56,646 nucleotides of DNA, taken from contig DATHTK010000069.1 of NCBI GenBank assembly GCA_035463295.1, positions 1-56,646 on the forward strand, read 5' to 3'. Within the stretch, counting starts at the first letter, position 1; each line of letters begins with the position of its first letter. The DNA is from DATHTK01 sp035463295 (lineage in GTDB: Bacteria > Actinomycetota > Rubrobacteria > Rubrobacterales > Rubrobacteraceae). Positions 39,232 through 48,466 of the stretch are shown piece after piece. The notes under the pieces are model-generated. The model was not told the origin of the DNA. It made no database searches and saw only the letters and a program-made list of their open reading frames with translations. The position numbers were made by a program, and so were the translations under genes.

Positions 39232-39966
39232 TCAACGCGGGGCCATCCGGATCGCGCCGTCGAGCCTGATCACCTCGCCGTTGAGCATCTCGTTCTCGAT
39301 AATGTGACGTGCCAGCGCGGCGAACTCCTCCGGTTTGCCCAGCCGCGGCGGGAAGGGGACCTGTTTGCCCAGCGACTCCCTCGCCACCTCCGGGAGCCCC
39401 GCCAGCATGGGGGTGTCGAAGATGCCGGGGGCGATCGCGACGACCCGGATGCCTAGAGAGGCGAGGTCGCGGGCGACGGGGAGCGTCATGGCGACGACGC
39501 CGCCCTTGGAGGCCGCGTAGGCGACCTGCCCGACCTGGCCGTCAAAGGCGGCGACCGAGGCGGTGTTGACGATCACACCCCGCTCTCCCCCGGACGTGGG
39601 TTCGTTCTCCGCCATCGCCTCCGCCGCGAGCCGGACGACGTTGAAGGTGCCGATCAAATTCACCCCGACGACCTTCGTGAACGATTCGAGCGGGTGCGGA
39701 CCCGCCCGGCCGAGCGTCTTCTCGGCCGACGCTACGCCGGCGCAGTTGATCGCCCCGTGCAGCGCCCCGAATTCCCCGCGCGCAGTGCCGATGGCCCCCC
39801 TCACGCTCCCCTCGTCCGTCACGTCCGTCTCGACGAAGCGGGGGCCCTCGCCCTCGAGGTCGGCGACCACGACGTTCGCCCCGCCCTCTTCGAGCGCGCG
39901 GGCGGTCGCGGCGCCGAGGCCGGATCCTCCACCGGTCACAAGAAAGGTGCGCCCTCGCAACTCCAT
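39232..39966 (-). CDS. Short-chain dehydrogenase, 3-hydroxyacyl-CoA dehydrogenase type II-like
   Basis: 244 residues. The classical SDR motifs are present: cofactor site TGGGSGLGAATA, ADLEGEG (acidic residue that selects NAD), NCAGVA, the Ser of NTASVAAFDG, YAASKGG with the catalytic Tyr and Lys, and APGIFDTPM. The NTASVAAFDGQVGQ segment is shared with HSD17B10-type 3-hydroxy-2-methylbutyryl-CoA dehydrogenases, which act in isoleucine and fatty acid breakdown. The ATG at 39966 has a weak site. The CocE and ligase genes follow on the same strand upstream, within a 40-nt gap. Confidence 0.88.
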   Translation of the reverse strand: MELRGRTFLVTGGGSGLGAATARALEEGGANVVVADLEGEGPRFVETDVTDEGSVRGAIGTARGEFGALHGAINCAGVASAEKTLGRAGPHPLESFTKVVGVNLIGTFNVVRLAAEAMAENEPTSGGERGVIVNTASVAAFDGQVGQVAYAASKGGVVAMTLPVARDLASLGIRVVAIAPGIFDTPMLAGLPEVARESLGKQVPFPPRLGKPEEFAALARHIIENEMLNGEVIRLDGAIRMAPR

Positions 39967-40006
39967 CAGTGACGCATCCTAATGCCGATCTCTTGCATAC
40001 TTTCTC

Positions 40007-41758
40007 CTACCTTTCGACGATCGTCAGCGTGAGGTGGCTCGGGCGCTCGGGGTCGTGGAAGATCCTCTGTCGCGCGACCTCGGTGCGATTCGACCGAGCA
40101 CCGTCTACGCCGGTATTCGGGTTCCGTTCCCAGCGGGGGAAGGAACTCGACGTGACCTGCACCCGCAGGCGGTGGCCGGCCTTGAAGGTGATACCGGTCG
40201 CCCAGAGGTCCACGCAGTACTCGTAGGGGCGTCCCGGCTCGATGTTCGAGATTTTCGTGGGCTCTATTACGCCGGGGGCCGGGTAGCTCTCCCGCGCGCT
40301 CGCCCGCAGAATTCCGTCGGTGACCGCGATCGCTCGCCCGTCCGGATAGACGTCCACGAGCCGGGCGACGAAGTCCGTGTCGGGCGCGGAGGAGGCCGCA
40401 TAAAGCGTGACGTGGACCGGACCGAGGGCTGTGTAGTCCGACACCACAGGCTCGCTAGTGTAGAGAAGTACGTCGGGGCGGCTCTCGATGGGACGCTGGT
40501 CCCTGGCGCCGGGACGGTGGATGGGGGTCATCAGGATCGCACCCCCGACCGTCGGTACGGGGTCGCGCGGGTCGTAGTCGTACTCGTCGGGCTCGCTTCG
40601 CGCCGGCTTCTCCCGCGAGAGGCGTCCGCCCGCGTGCAGGTACCACCTCTCGGAGGAGGAGCCGGGTACGGGCCACTCCTCGTAGCCGCGCCAGCGGTTC
40701 TCACCCATCACGAAGACCTCGACGGCCGGCGTCTCCTCCAGGGCCTCCTCCTCGCCCTTGAGCGTCGCGTCGAACCAGCGGAGGTGGGCACCGGTGAGGC
40801 TATTCCGGTAGTTGACGAAGAGGCCCGAGCTGCCGGCGCCGAAGTCCAGGTCGCCGACCGTGCTCCCGAACTCCCCGTGCGTCCACGGCCCCACCAGAAG
40901 GCGCGGCGGCCGCATGCGCGCTTCTCTCGCCCGCTCCTTTATCGCCTCGTACTGCCTCAGGGTCTCCCCGATAAAGCAGTCGTACCAGCTGCCGATGTGG
41001 AATGTAGGGACCTCCACCCGGTCGTAGCGGCCGTCTATGTTGAGGCTGTTCCAGCCCTCGTAGTCCACACCGCGCGAGAAGCCGCCGCTAACGAACGGCG
41101 TGAGCCCGTACGGATCCGGTAGCTCGGTTATGGGGAGCGCGTCGTAGCCGCCGCCCGCGAGGAGCTCGTCCATGACGGCGACGAGGCCGGGCAGCTTCTT
41201 CTCTCTCTGCTCGGGATCGTCGCGGTAGCGCCGGAAGAGTATCTCCGGTGCCAGTGCCGTCTGGGCCCAATACTGCATTAGCCCGAGCTCGTAGGCTCCG
41301 CCGCGCATCTGGACGCCGTTCAGGTGGTTGCCCCAGGTCTGTCCGGGTGCGAGGCTCTCCAGCGACGGCGGGCCCATCACGGCGGCGTGCCACTGGACCT
41401 TGCCGAGGTAGGAGAGGCCCATCATGCCGACGGAGCCGTTCGATCCGCGGAGCCTAGCGGCCCACTCGACCGTGTCGTAGCCGTCCTCGAACTCGCGCAC
41501 AAATGGCGTGAAGCTACCTTCGGAGGCGTAGCGACCGCGGACGTCCTGGATCGCCACGACGTAGCCGCGGCGGACGGCCTTTACGGGGTCGAGGTACGTG
41601 GTGTCTAGCGGGAGGTCCTTCCCGTAGGGGAGCCGGGCCAGGAGAACCGGGTACTCGCCGCCGGCGGCGGGCCGGTAGACGTTGGAGTAGAGCGTCGTGC
41701 CGTCGCGCATGACCGCGGGCACGTTGACCTGGACGAGGACCTCCTCTGTCTCTCGCAA
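40007..41758 (-). CDS. CocE/NonD-family hydrolase (X-Pro dipeptidyl-peptidase-like)
   Basis: 583 residues. The N-terminal alpha/beta-hydrolase domain has LLARLPYGKD, AIQDVRGRYAS and the nucleophile elbow GMMGLSYLG (Ser). The acid is in a later IGSWYDCF-containing region, and the His likely lies in VGPWTHGEF. The C-terminal half is the galactose-binding-like XPP_C domain (RVQVTSSSFPRWERNPNTG). Family members cleave acyl esters or X-Pro peptides; the substrate is unknown. No signal peptide. TTG start at 41758, 6 nt after the ligase gene, so it is translated from the same message. Confidence 0.87.
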   Translation of the reverse strand: MRETEEVLVQVNVPAVMRDGTTLYSNVYRPAAGGEYPVLLARLPYGKDLPLDTTYLDPVKAVRRGYVVAIQDVRGRYASEGSFTPFVREFEDGYDTVEWAARLRGSNGSVGMMGLSYLGKVQWHAAVMGPPSLESLAPGQTWGNHLNGVQMRGGAYELGLMQYWAQTALAPEILFRRYRDDPEQREKKLPGLVAVMDELLAGGGYDALPITELPDPYGLTPFVSGGFSRGVDYEGWNSLNIDGRYDRVEVPTFHIGSWYDCFIGETLRQYEAIKERAREARMRPPRLLVGPWTHGEFGSTVGDLDFGAGSSGLFVNYRNSLTGAHLRWFDATLKGEEEALEETPAVEVFVMGENRWRGYEEWPVPGSSSERWYLHAGGRLSREKPARSEPDEYDYDPRDPVPTVGGAILMTPIHRPGARDQRPIESRPDVLLYTSEPVVSDYTALGPVHVTLYAASSAPDTDFVARLVDVYPDGRAIAVTDGILRASARESYPAPGVIEPTKISNIEPGRPYEYCVDLWATGITFKAGHRLRVQVTSSSFPRWERNPNTGVDGARSNRTEVARQRIFHDPERPSHLTLTIVER

Positions 41759-41764
41759 GTTGCT

Positions 41765-43387
41765 CTAGCCCTGCGCGAACTGGTAGCCCTCGAACTGCTC
41801 GCGCAGCTTCAGCTTCTGGAACTTGCCCGTCGCGGTCATCGGGAGCTCCTCGACGAACTCGTAAGCGTCCGGTAGCCAGAATTTCGCGAAGTCCGACTCG
41901 AGGTGCGAACGAAGGTCCTCCTCTGTGGCGCTCTCGCCCTCCTTCAGCACGACGACGGCCAGCGGACGCTCGTCCCACTTCTCGTGGGGCATGGCGATCA
42001 CGGCGGCCTGGGCGACGGCCGGGTGGGCCATAAGCGCGTTCTCCAGCTCGACCGAGGAGATCCACTCGCCGCCGGACTTGATCAGGTCCTTGCTCCGGTC
42101 GGTGATCTTGATGAAGCCAAACCGGTCTATGGTGACGATGTCCCCCGTCCTGAACCAGCCGTCCTCGGTAAACTTGTCATCGCCCTCGGGGGCGTTGTAG
42201 TAGGAGGAAGCGACCCAGGGACCGCGCACCTCGAGCTCGCCCATGGTCTCGCCGTCCCACGGGACGAAGCCCTCGTCGCCGCGCGCCCTTATCTCGATAA
42301 ACGGTACCGGGTAGCCCTGCTTTGCTTTGTACTCGAGCTGCTCCTCCTCGGGCAACTTCTTTATCTCGGTCGGCAGGTGGGCGACCGTTCCGATGGGGCT
42401 CATCTCCGTCATGCCCCAGGCGTGGACGACGTTTATCCCGTGGCGCTCTTTGTACGCCCTTATCATACCTCTAGGCGCCGCCGACCCGCCGATGACCATC
42501 GAGTGCAATTTTGAGAGGTCATACCTCTCCGGCTCCTCGTCGAGCGCGTGCAGCACGCCGAGAAAGACCGTCGGTACCCCGGCGGTGAAGGTTACCTCCT
42601 CCGCTTCGAAGTCCTCCAGGAGGCTCGCGGGGTCGAGGTTGGGTCCCGGCATCATGAGCTTCGCCCCGACGAGCACCGAGGCGAACGGGAGGCCCCAGGC
42701 GTTGACGTGGAACATCGGGACGACCGGGAGCACGCAATCGCCTTCCGAGAGCGCGAATGCGTTGCCCATCGCCACCATCATCGAGTGGAGCACTATCCCC
42801 CGGTGCGTGTACAGGGCGCCCTTCGGCCGACCCGTCGTCCCGGAGGTGTAGCACATCGCCGCCGCCTGCCACTCGTCGAACTCCGGGTACTCGAACTCCC
42901 CGTCGTCGGCCCCGGCGAGGAGCTCCTCGTAGGAGAGCATCCCCTCGGGCGCCTCCCCGCCCTCCGAGACGACGACGAAGTGCTCCACGTTCGTCCTCTC
43001 CCGGAAGCTCTCGAGCACCGGAAGGAGCACCTCGTCGACCAGGATCACCCGGTCTTCGGCGTGGTCGGCGATGTAGGCCAGATCGTCCTCGTGCAGTCGC
43101 GGGTTCATGGTGTGCAGAACGGCGCCGGACGACGGCACTCCGAAGTATGTCTCGAGGTGCTGGTAGGTGTTCCAGCCCAGGGTTCCCACCCTGTCGCCGT
43201 CCTCTAGCCCGAGCTTCTTCAGCGCGACGGCGAGTCTCTTGGCACGCGAGACGAAGTCCGCGTAGGTGTAGCGGTGGAAGCTCTTGTCCGGCCGGCGGGT
43301 AACGATCTCCCGGTACCCGTAGAGCTTCTCAGCCCGCCGGAGGATGGCCGGCAGGATCAACTGGTAGTCCGAGGTCAGGCCTCTCAC
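41765..43387 (-). CDS. Long- or medium-chain acyl-CoA ligase (FadD/AMP-binding family)
   Basis: 540 residues. Adenylate-forming motifs in order: the P-loop YTSGTTGRPKGALYTHR, the A5-type HAWGMTEMSP, the TGDIVTIDRFGFIKITDRSK region, SGGEWISSVELE, and the C-terminal Lys in TATGKFQKLKLRE. It activates a fatty or related carboxylic acid as acyl-AMP and then acyl-CoA. GTG 43387 follows GGAGGAG. It leads a run of three minus-strand genes (ligase, CocE hydrolase, SDR) that fits fatty or ester-acid catabolism. Confidence 0.9.
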   Translation of the reverse strand: MRGLTSDYQLILPAILRRAEKLYGYREIVTRRPDKSFHRYTYADFVSRAKRLAVALKKLGLEDGDRVGTLGWNTYQHLETYFGVPSSGAVLHTMNPRLHEDDLAYIADHAEDRVILVDEVLLPVLESFRERTNVEHFVVVSEGGEAPEGMLSYEELLAGADDGEFEYPEFDEWQAAAMCYTSGTTGRPKGALYTHRGIVLHSMMVAMGNAFALSEGDCVLPVVPMFHVNAWGLPFASVLVGAKLMMPGPNLDPASLLEDFEAEEVTFTAGVPTVFLGVLHALDEEPERYDLSKLHSMVIGGSAAPRGMIRAYKERHGINVVHAWGMTEMSPIGTVAHLPTEIKKLPEEEQLEYKAKQGYPVPFIEIRARGDEGFVPWDGETMGELEVRGPWVASSYYNAPEGDDKFTEDGWFRTGDIVTIDRFGFIKITDRSKDLIKSGGEWISSVELENALMAHPAVAQAAVIAMPHEKWDERPLAVVVLKEGESATEEDLRSHLESDFAKFWLPDAYEFVEELPMTATGKFQKLKLREQFEGYQFAQG

Positions 43388-43712
43388 CTTGTGCTCCTCC
43401 TTCTCTCCCTCCCCAAGGCTCCTGAATGGCCGATGTTAGCACCACGCCACAGTCGCGGCAAGAACGACAAAGGTCCTCGGGAGGAGACCCTCAGCGCTGT
43501 GGCCGCGACCTCATCTGGGGCAGACGCCGGTAGCGATGGCGGGTCGGAGCGCGTTCTCGGGCTCACGGCTACGTCAGGGGATAGCGGATCCAGCCTTCGT
43601 GACCTCCGGTGCCTGGCTCAGCGTGGCGGAGAGGCGTACCAACTGGAAGGTCTCGGTTCGTGCACCTGATATGACGGTGCGCGCGACGTGTAGCTTGAGG
43701 CTCCAGCGGTCC
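43388..43712. other. Intergenic region without recognised gene
   Basis: 325 bp between the ligase start and the end of a small membrane-protein gene, both on the minus strand. No ORF here looks real. It should hold the ligase promoter, but no -10 box stands out. Confidence 0.5.
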
Positions 43713-44021
43713 CTATCTTGCGAAGTAGAGGGTCGGCAGGTACAGGAATGTCACGAACAACGTCACGGTAAAGACGAGGGCGTGGAAGAGCATCGTGTTG
43801 GTCCACTCGCCGCGCTCGGTGTCGCCTAATGGATTCTTGTTGAACTCTATCCAGGTGATCCCGCCGGAGCACAGCATCACGACCAACAACGAGAGGCCTA
43901 TCATCCAGGAGAGCCACGCCCCGGCGCTTTCAGTGAACGAGGACATCGCTATGACCGCCACGCAGATCGGTGCGGCAACCCAGAACGCCGCCGTTAGCAC
44001 GCGAACAATAGGACCAGTCAT
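43713..44021 (-). CDS. Three-helix membrane protein, function unknown
   Basis: 102 residues from ATG 44021 (GAGGAGG 11 nt upstream). Hydrophobic segments are VLTAAFWVAAPICVAVIAM, WLSWMIGLSLLVVMLCSGG and LFHALVFTVTLFVTFLYLP. The acidic/polar loop between helices 2 and 3 holds FNKNPLGDTERGEW. The size and pattern recall small accessory subunits of membrane enzymes, but no family is recognised. It follows a degraded gene that may once have been its operon partner. Confidence 0.6.
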   Translation of the reverse strand: MTGPIVRVLTAAFWVAAPICVAVIAMSSFTESAGAWLSWMIGLSLLVVMLCSGGITWIEFNKNPLGDTERGEWTNTMLFHALVFTVTLFVTFLYLPTLYFAR

Positions 44022-44035
44022 TTCTACGAGCCTCC

Positions 44036-44229
44036 TCACTCCACGGTGTCGATCACTCTCTGCGCCTCGGGCACGTGCTCGTCGAACTCGCTGGCCGGGC
44101 TGGCGAAGCCCGCGATTATCGTCTCTCACTGCACGTCCTCCAAGAGGATTAGGCGCAACCTGTCCTTCGGGTACTCAGCGCAAACACCAGCAGAGCCGCC
44201 AGCAACCCTAACGGGGGGATAAGTCTCAC
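44036..44229 (-). pseudogene. Decayed gene for a small exported protein
   Basis: GTG 44229 behind GGGGAG opens a frame reading RLIPPLGLLAALLVFAL, a signal peptide or membrane helix, that stops at 44149 after 26 residues. Downstream in another frame lies a plausible C-terminus (FDEHVPEAQRVIDTVE, stop at 44036) with no start of its own. A third frame across the region contains CSNCH, a possible heme-binding remnant or chance. It reads like a gene broken by frameshifts or a deletion. Confidence 0.33.
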
Positions 44230-44283
44230 CACTCCCCGGTACTCTATCTGTTCCGTCTCCGTTGCCTCTTCCCCTCGCCGCTA

Positions 44284-44877
44284 CTATGTGACAGTTCGAG
44301 CACCCGGTCGTAGCACGGGCGGTCGGAGACGTTGCCACAGATCACGCAGCCAGGATGCATCGGGCTCGGAACGATGCCGCGGTCGGTGTGCCGGGATACT
44401 CGCCATGCGCCCGGTTTGGTGTGCAGGGTCCGTGCGCCCTCTAAGCTCGACGACCTCGGCGTCGATCGCCGCTACCCTGTGGTAGCGGGCCACCGAAACA
44501 CGGTGGTTGCCATCCCGCACGAAGTACGCATCGCCGATCTTGTAGAGACTCACCGCGGGCACCTCATCTCCCCGGTGGTATGCGCGGTCAATCCGGATCC
44601 ACCTCTCTGCCAGGCTCATCTTGAGGGGAAGGAAGGAGTGGTCAAAGTCCCGGTGCCTTCCGACACTCCCCGTTATCTTGTCGACGTCGACGGTTCTCAT
44701 TCCGCGGTAGGACTGGCTCCACTGCGTCAGGGCGCCCTTTGCCTCGTCGAAGGAGAGCAGGGAGTCGCTGGCGGGATCTCTCCGCAACCGGTTTCTCCAG
44801 TGGCGCAGGACGGCTCTCCGACGGGCACGATGGAAGTCTGCATCGACCTGCTCGTCCACGCTGACGTATCCGATCAT
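44284..44877 (-). CDS. ParB/sulfiredoxin-fold domain protein
   Basis: 197 residues. The central part, residues ~80-140, carries RWIRIDRAYHRGDEVPAVSL, YKIGDAYFVRDGNHRVSVAR and AEVVELR, which match the ParB-N/Srx-type fold (the DGNHRVSVAR loop corresponds to the phosphate-binding D/EGxHR motif). The C-terminal tail is basic and lacks a DNA-binding helix-turn-helix. Such proteins bind or hydrolyse nucleotides; the role here is unknown. Its start is ATG 44877. It stands alone, with a 208-bp gap before the response regulator that shows nothing notable. Confidence 0.7.
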   Translation of the reverse strand: MIGYVSVDEQVDADFHRARRRAVLRHWRNRLRRDPASDSLLSFDEAKGALTQWSQSYRGMRTVDVDKITGSVGRHRDFDHSFLPLKMSLAERWIRIDRAYHRGDEVPAVSLYKIGDAYFVRDGNHRVSVARYHRVAAIDAEVVELRGRTDPAHQTGRMASIPAHRPRHRSEPDASWLRDLWQRLRPPVLRPGARTVT

Positions 44878-45085
44878 GGGAGATCCTTTCGCTTGAACCT
44901 CTCGTCCTCTACATACGGAAGCCTAAGAGAAAGACCGTCCCACCTTCATAGGAGGCAGGTCCCATTTCGAGTGGGAGATCGGCTCCTATTTTCCCGAAAG
45001 TGCCTGGCAGCGACCGCGCCAATGGCCTGATGCTACCAATCGGCATGCCTAACGCGCTCTAGCGAGCGACGAAGACCTGAGGTCC

Positions 45086-45748
45086 CTAGAGAGCGCCGTC
45101 TCGGCCCAGACCGGCGTTGCGGGCGCGGACTATGGCCTCTGCCCGGTCGACAACCTGCAACTTGGCGAAAATGTGAGTGATGTGGTTGCGCACGGTGTTG
45201 GGGCTGACAAACAGGCGCGAAGCGATCGTGGCGTTGCTGTGACCTCTGGCTATCAGAGCGAGGATGTCGCGCTCGCGAGCGGTGAGCTCGGGCAGGGCCT
45301 CCTCGGGAGACGCCGCTTGGGGGGTGGAGAAGAAGTCTACGAGGCGACGCGCGATCTCCGGCCCGAAGTGGGCTTCACCCCCCGCTACGGCCCGCACCAC
45401 CGTCAGGATCTCCGAGGGGTCCGCGCCCTTGAGGACGTAACCGCGAGCGCCGGCGCGCATGGCGGAGAACACCGAGTCGTCATCTTCGAACATGGTCAGC
45501 ACCACAACCCCGACGTCCGGTCTGGCGGAGCGGATACGGCGGGTTGCATGAATGCCGTTGATCCCGGGCATCTGGATGTCCATGAGTATGACGTCCGGTC
45601 CGAGCTCTGCGGCCCGCTCGACCGCCTCTTTGCCCGTGGCCGCTTCGCCCGCGACCTCTATGCCGGGCTCCGAGCCCAGCACGGCGCGCAGCCCTTCCCT
45701 GAAGACGGCGTGGTCATCGGCTATGAGGACGCGGATGGTGCGGTCCAC
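45086..45748 (-). CDS. NarL/LuxR-family response regulator
   Basis: 220 residues. The receiver domain has RVLIADDHAVFREGLRAVLG with the acidic pair, the phospho-acceptor Asp in VILMDIQMPG, and Lys in VLKGADP. The C-terminal LuxR-type helix-turn-helix reads LTARERDILALIARGHSNAT and VSPNTVRNHITHIFAKL. The GTG start lies inside the kinase gene, a 28-nt overlap, so the pair is translationally coupled. Targets are unknown. Confidence 0.92.
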   Translation of the reverse strand: MDRTIRVLIADDHAVFREGLRAVLGSEPGIEVAGEAATGKEAVERAAELGPDVILMDIQMPGINGIHATRRIRSARPDVGVVVLTMFEDDDSVFSAMRAGARGYVLKGADPSEILTVVRAVAGGEAHFGPEIARRLVDFFSTPQAASPEEALPELTARERDILALIARGHSNATIASRLFVSPNTVRNHITHIFAKLQVVDRAEAIVRARNAGLGRDGAL

Positions 45749-47997
45749 GACGATGTCGCTCCTTCAGTGCGCTCTTTCCCCGAGGTGGAGAGCGGCAGGC
45801 GCGCCAGCACGCGCGTGCCGCCCGTAGACGCGGGTGTTACCTCGCACGTCCCACCCAGCTCCTCCGCTCGCTCGCGCATCGAACTCATCCCTACTCCGGC
45901 GCGACGGCCCTCTGGCATCCCCACGCCGTCGTCGGTCACCTCCAGCTCCAGCACACCTTCGGCCCGGTCTACAAAGAGCCGAACGCGGCAGGTCTTTGCG
46001 TGGGCGTGGCGCGCGACGTTGGTGAGGGCCTCCTGGGCGATGCGATAGGTCGCTACCTCCACGGCGGCCGCCAGGGACGGTAGGCTCTCCGGAGCTTCTA
46101 CGTAGAACGAGACCGACTCCTCTTCTCCAGATGCTGCCCTCTCTTTGTATCCGGGGAAGCCGTCGGCGACGAGGCCGTAGCCCTCGGCCTGTTGGCGGAC
46201 GGCTGCAACTAGTCCGAGGTCGTCGAGGGCCGGGGGCCTGAGACCGTAGACCAGGCGCCTGACGTCGCTCACCGTATCCTGCGTCTGGTCCTTCAGGCGG
46301 GAGAGCAGCTGCTCTGTATCCCCGGGCTTGCGCCTGACCAGCTTGCGCGCCGCGTCGAGCCTCAGAGCCAGGCTCGCGAGCGTGGGACCCAGACCGTCGT
46401 GCAGGTCGCGCCGGAGACGCCTCCGCTCCTCCTCCCGCGTTGCCACCAGCCGCTCGCGGGAGCGTTGCAGATCTTCGGTGAGCCGGACGGCGTGCACGGC
46501 GACCTCCGCCTGGCGGGCGAGGTCCCCAAGCAAGCGTCGATCATCGGCGGAGAAGCCCTCGCCGGGAGCCCTGGGAGAGAGCACCAGGCGCCCGATCTCC
46601 TCCCTCTGGTAGACGAGCGGCAGGACTTCCGGTTCTCCTACAGGAGAGCCATAGGCCGCAGCGGTACGAAAGCCCTCGCCTTCCTTCAGGAGGATGGCCG
46701 CGTAGGGTAGCTTGAGCGCCTGGGCGATCGTCTCGACGAGCGTCGGCAACACCGCGTCCGGGGCGAGGGTCGCCTCCAGTCGCCTCCCCAGGCGCGAGAT
46801 CACCGCGTACGGGTCGTCGCGCTCGCCGTACATCAGCCTGTTGACACCTCGCTGGAGCTTGCTCCGGAGCGGCTGGAATAGAATGGCGACCGCCCCCGTG
46901 GCCAGCAGCGAGATGCCGAAGCTGCCCTGCCTCTGGAAGAGGGCGCCGAGGCCCCCAACCGCGAGCACGTAGATCGAGAAGACGCAGGCGCTCAGGGCAA
47001 TGTACACGAGGGTTCGGTTTATGAGGAGATCTATGTCAAAGAGGTTGTAGCGCAGGATCGCGATGTAAGTGAAGACCGGAAGGACGAGCGTGGCGAACAC
47101 GAACATATTACGTGGGATAGAGAAAGCCTCCCAAGGCAGTATGTACTCCGAGTCATGCACCACGTACTGTGCAAAGAGGTAGAACATAGTCCCAACCACG
47201 AGCAGGTTCAGGCCGACCATCGCCGGCGCTGCGGCGTACAGAAACCATTTGAGTTGCTGGCGCTCATCTCCCCGCGCGTGGCGGAGCCGAAGGATGGGCG
47301 AGAGAAGCGCCGCGAGACTGCTCGTCAACAGCAGGCCCATACCGACGAGGGCCGAAGCCGGAAAGAGCTCGTACGTCGTCAAGCCGCCGCCGATGACCCC
47401 CACTACCCCGAACGGGTTCTCGACGTAATAGTGGCTGAGCAGCTGTTCCGGCATAAACGCTTGCCCGAGTAGGGTCAGCGCGGCTCCCACGATCGCTATC
47501 CACGCCAAGATCCGCCAGCGGGGAGAAGGCAGCCGGCCGTCTGGGAAGAGCAGCATGAGGAATACTCCCACCAGGAGATGGGCCATGGGCCTCATCAGCG
47601 CCGAGAACCAGGCTACGAACTCCCCCCAGGGCAACGCGAAGTTCTCGAGCAGGGCGTAGTCGGCGTACGCTTCGGTGCAGCGGTACGCTGCGTAGAGCAG
47701 TCCTTCACCACAGAAGATCCAGCCGATAGGGTTGGCTGGGAGGCGCGAGGCGATCAGCGCGCCGACCGTCGGGTATGCTAGCGACAGCACCCCCGTCAGC
47801 ACGGCGAGGCCAGGAGCCAGTCTCTCCCCGGGAAAGAAGCCGTAATGTAAGGGCGTGAGGAAGTCGAGTGATAGAGCGAGTGCGATGAGCGCCACGCACG
47901 CCGCCCACAGCGACCACGCTAGCCAGGTTGCGGCGCGGGTGCTGTGGGCGGCGTTCCTCGCCAGCTCGGTCTGTTGCGTGGGGGTTGTATCATCCAT
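45721..47997 (-). CDS. Membrane sensor histidine kinase with GAF-like and HisKA_3 domains
   Basis: 758 residues. Residues ~20-385 contain about eight to ten membrane helices (for example WLAWSLWAACVALIALALSL, HLLVGVFLMLLFPDGRLPSP). A GAF-like sensor follows (~420-520, AYGSPVGEPEVLPLVYQREE), then the HisKA_3 box LRRDLHDGLGPTLASLALRL with the phospho-accepting His, and a HATPase domain (ALTNVARHAHA, DDGVGMPEGR, GMSSMRERAEELGG). The partner regulator overlaps its end. The ATG follows CGGGGAGAGAG. The signal is unknown; the membrane domain suggests an envelope or lipid-soluble cue. Confidence 0.9.
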   Translation of the reverse strand: MDDTTPTQQTELARNAAHSTRAATWLAWSLWAACVALIALALSLDFLTPLHYGFFPGERLAPGLAVLTGVLSLAYPTVGALIASRLPANPIGWIFCGEGLLYAAYRCTEAYADYALLENFALPWGEFVAWFSALMRPMAHLLVGVFLMLLFPDGRLPSPRWRILAWIAIVGAALTLLGQAFMPEQLLSHYYVENPFGVVGVIGGGLTTYELFPASALVGMGLLLTSSLAALLSPILRLRHARGDERQQLKWFLYAAAPAMVGLNLLVVGTMFYLFAQYVVHDSEYILPWEAFSIPRNMFVFATLVLPVFTYIAILRYNLFDIDLLINRTLVYIALSACVFSIYVLAVGGLGALFQRQGSFGISLLATGAVAILFQPLRSKLQRGVNRLMYGERDDPYAVISRLGRRLEATLAPDAVLPTLVETIAQALKLPYAAILLKEGEGFRTAAAYGSPVGEPEVLPLVYQREEIGRLVLSPRAPGEGFSADDRRLLGDLARQAEVAVHAVRLTEDLQRSRERLVATREEERRRLRRDLHDGLGPTLASLALRLDAARKLVRRKPGDTEQLLSRLKDQTQDTVSDVRRLVYGLRPPALDDLGLVAAVRQQAEGYGLVADGFPGYKERAASGEEESVSFYVEAPESLPSLAAAVEVATYRIAQEALTNVARHAHAKTCRVRLFVDRAEGVLELEVTDDGVGMPEGRRAGVGMSSMRERAEELGGTCEVTPASTGGTRVLARLPLSTSGKERTEGATSSWTAPSASS

Positions 47998-48079
47998 GCT
48001 CTCTCCCCGAGAAAGCCTTGCGAAGAATCTACCGGCGAGAAATCCTCCAGCCCATCTCCTCTATCGAGTCCTTGTGACA

Positions 48080-48085
48080 ATTGTA
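48080..48085 (-). promoter_or_regulatory. -10 box TACAAT for the two-component operon
   Basis: On the minus strand TACAAT lies about 80 nt before the kinase ATG. The divergent gap 47998-48313 (316 bp) holds this and the plus-strand TAGAAT box; otherwise nothing notable is seen. Confidence 0.4.
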
Positions 48086-48274
48086 CCGATAATGCGAGAT
48101 AGAGACTAGCGAAACGGGAAATCGCCAAGGGAGCTCACTCGATCCTTCCTGATTACCGCTCGAGCACTTAGCGGTAGAACTGGCGACCGCCGGGCAGCGC
48201 TCCGCTCCAGGTCGCTATAATCAGTTGATCAGGCGCAGCCGCTCCTTGCGCAGGCGCGGCTGACTCCCTTATCG

Positions 48275-48280
48275 TAGAAT
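48275..48280 (+). promoter_or_regulatory. -10 box TAGAAT before a small membrane-protein gene
   Basis: TAGAAT lies 33 nt before ATG 48314, with GAGGAGGCGAG as ribosome site. Confidence 0.5.
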
Positions 48281-48313
48281 TGGCCATAAGGACGGCGGTT
48301 TTGAGGAGGCGAG

Positions 48314-48442
48314 ATGGCGACGGAATACGTGCAGTTCGCCGGGGCGCTGGTGCTCTTTCTGGGGATACTCATCGGCTCGTACTGGTTCGTCTACGTGCCC
48401 AACCGGGACAACACCGAGAGACGAGAAGACCGGCAGGATTAG
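48314..48442 (+). CDS. 42-residue single-helix membrane protein
   Basis: A short ORF with both a -10 box and a strong ribosome site (GAGGAGGCGAG, directly before ATG 48314). The product has one helix (FAGALVLFLGILIGSYWFVY) and a short, highly charged C-terminal tail of about 15 residues (PNRDNTERREDRQD). It resembles small accessory subunits such as CcoQ or CydX types in size and layout, but the partner is unknown. The Rrf2 gene follows 24 nt later, probably in the same message. Confidence 0.6.
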   Translation: MATEYVQFAGALVLFLGILIGSYWFVYVPNRDNTERREDRQD

Positions 48443-48466
48443 GATCCCAGGGGAGGGTGAGGGCGT

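Noticed and set aside
42548..43207. 219-codon ORF antisense to the acyl-CoA ligase
   Set aside because: Shadow of the ligase gene with no family pattern.
44126..44338. 70-codon minus-strand ORF with CSNCH as a cytochrome c
   Set aside because: It overlaps the end of the ParB-fold gene, has no signal peptide, and the rest of the frame does not look like a cytochrome; kept only as a remark under the decayed gene.
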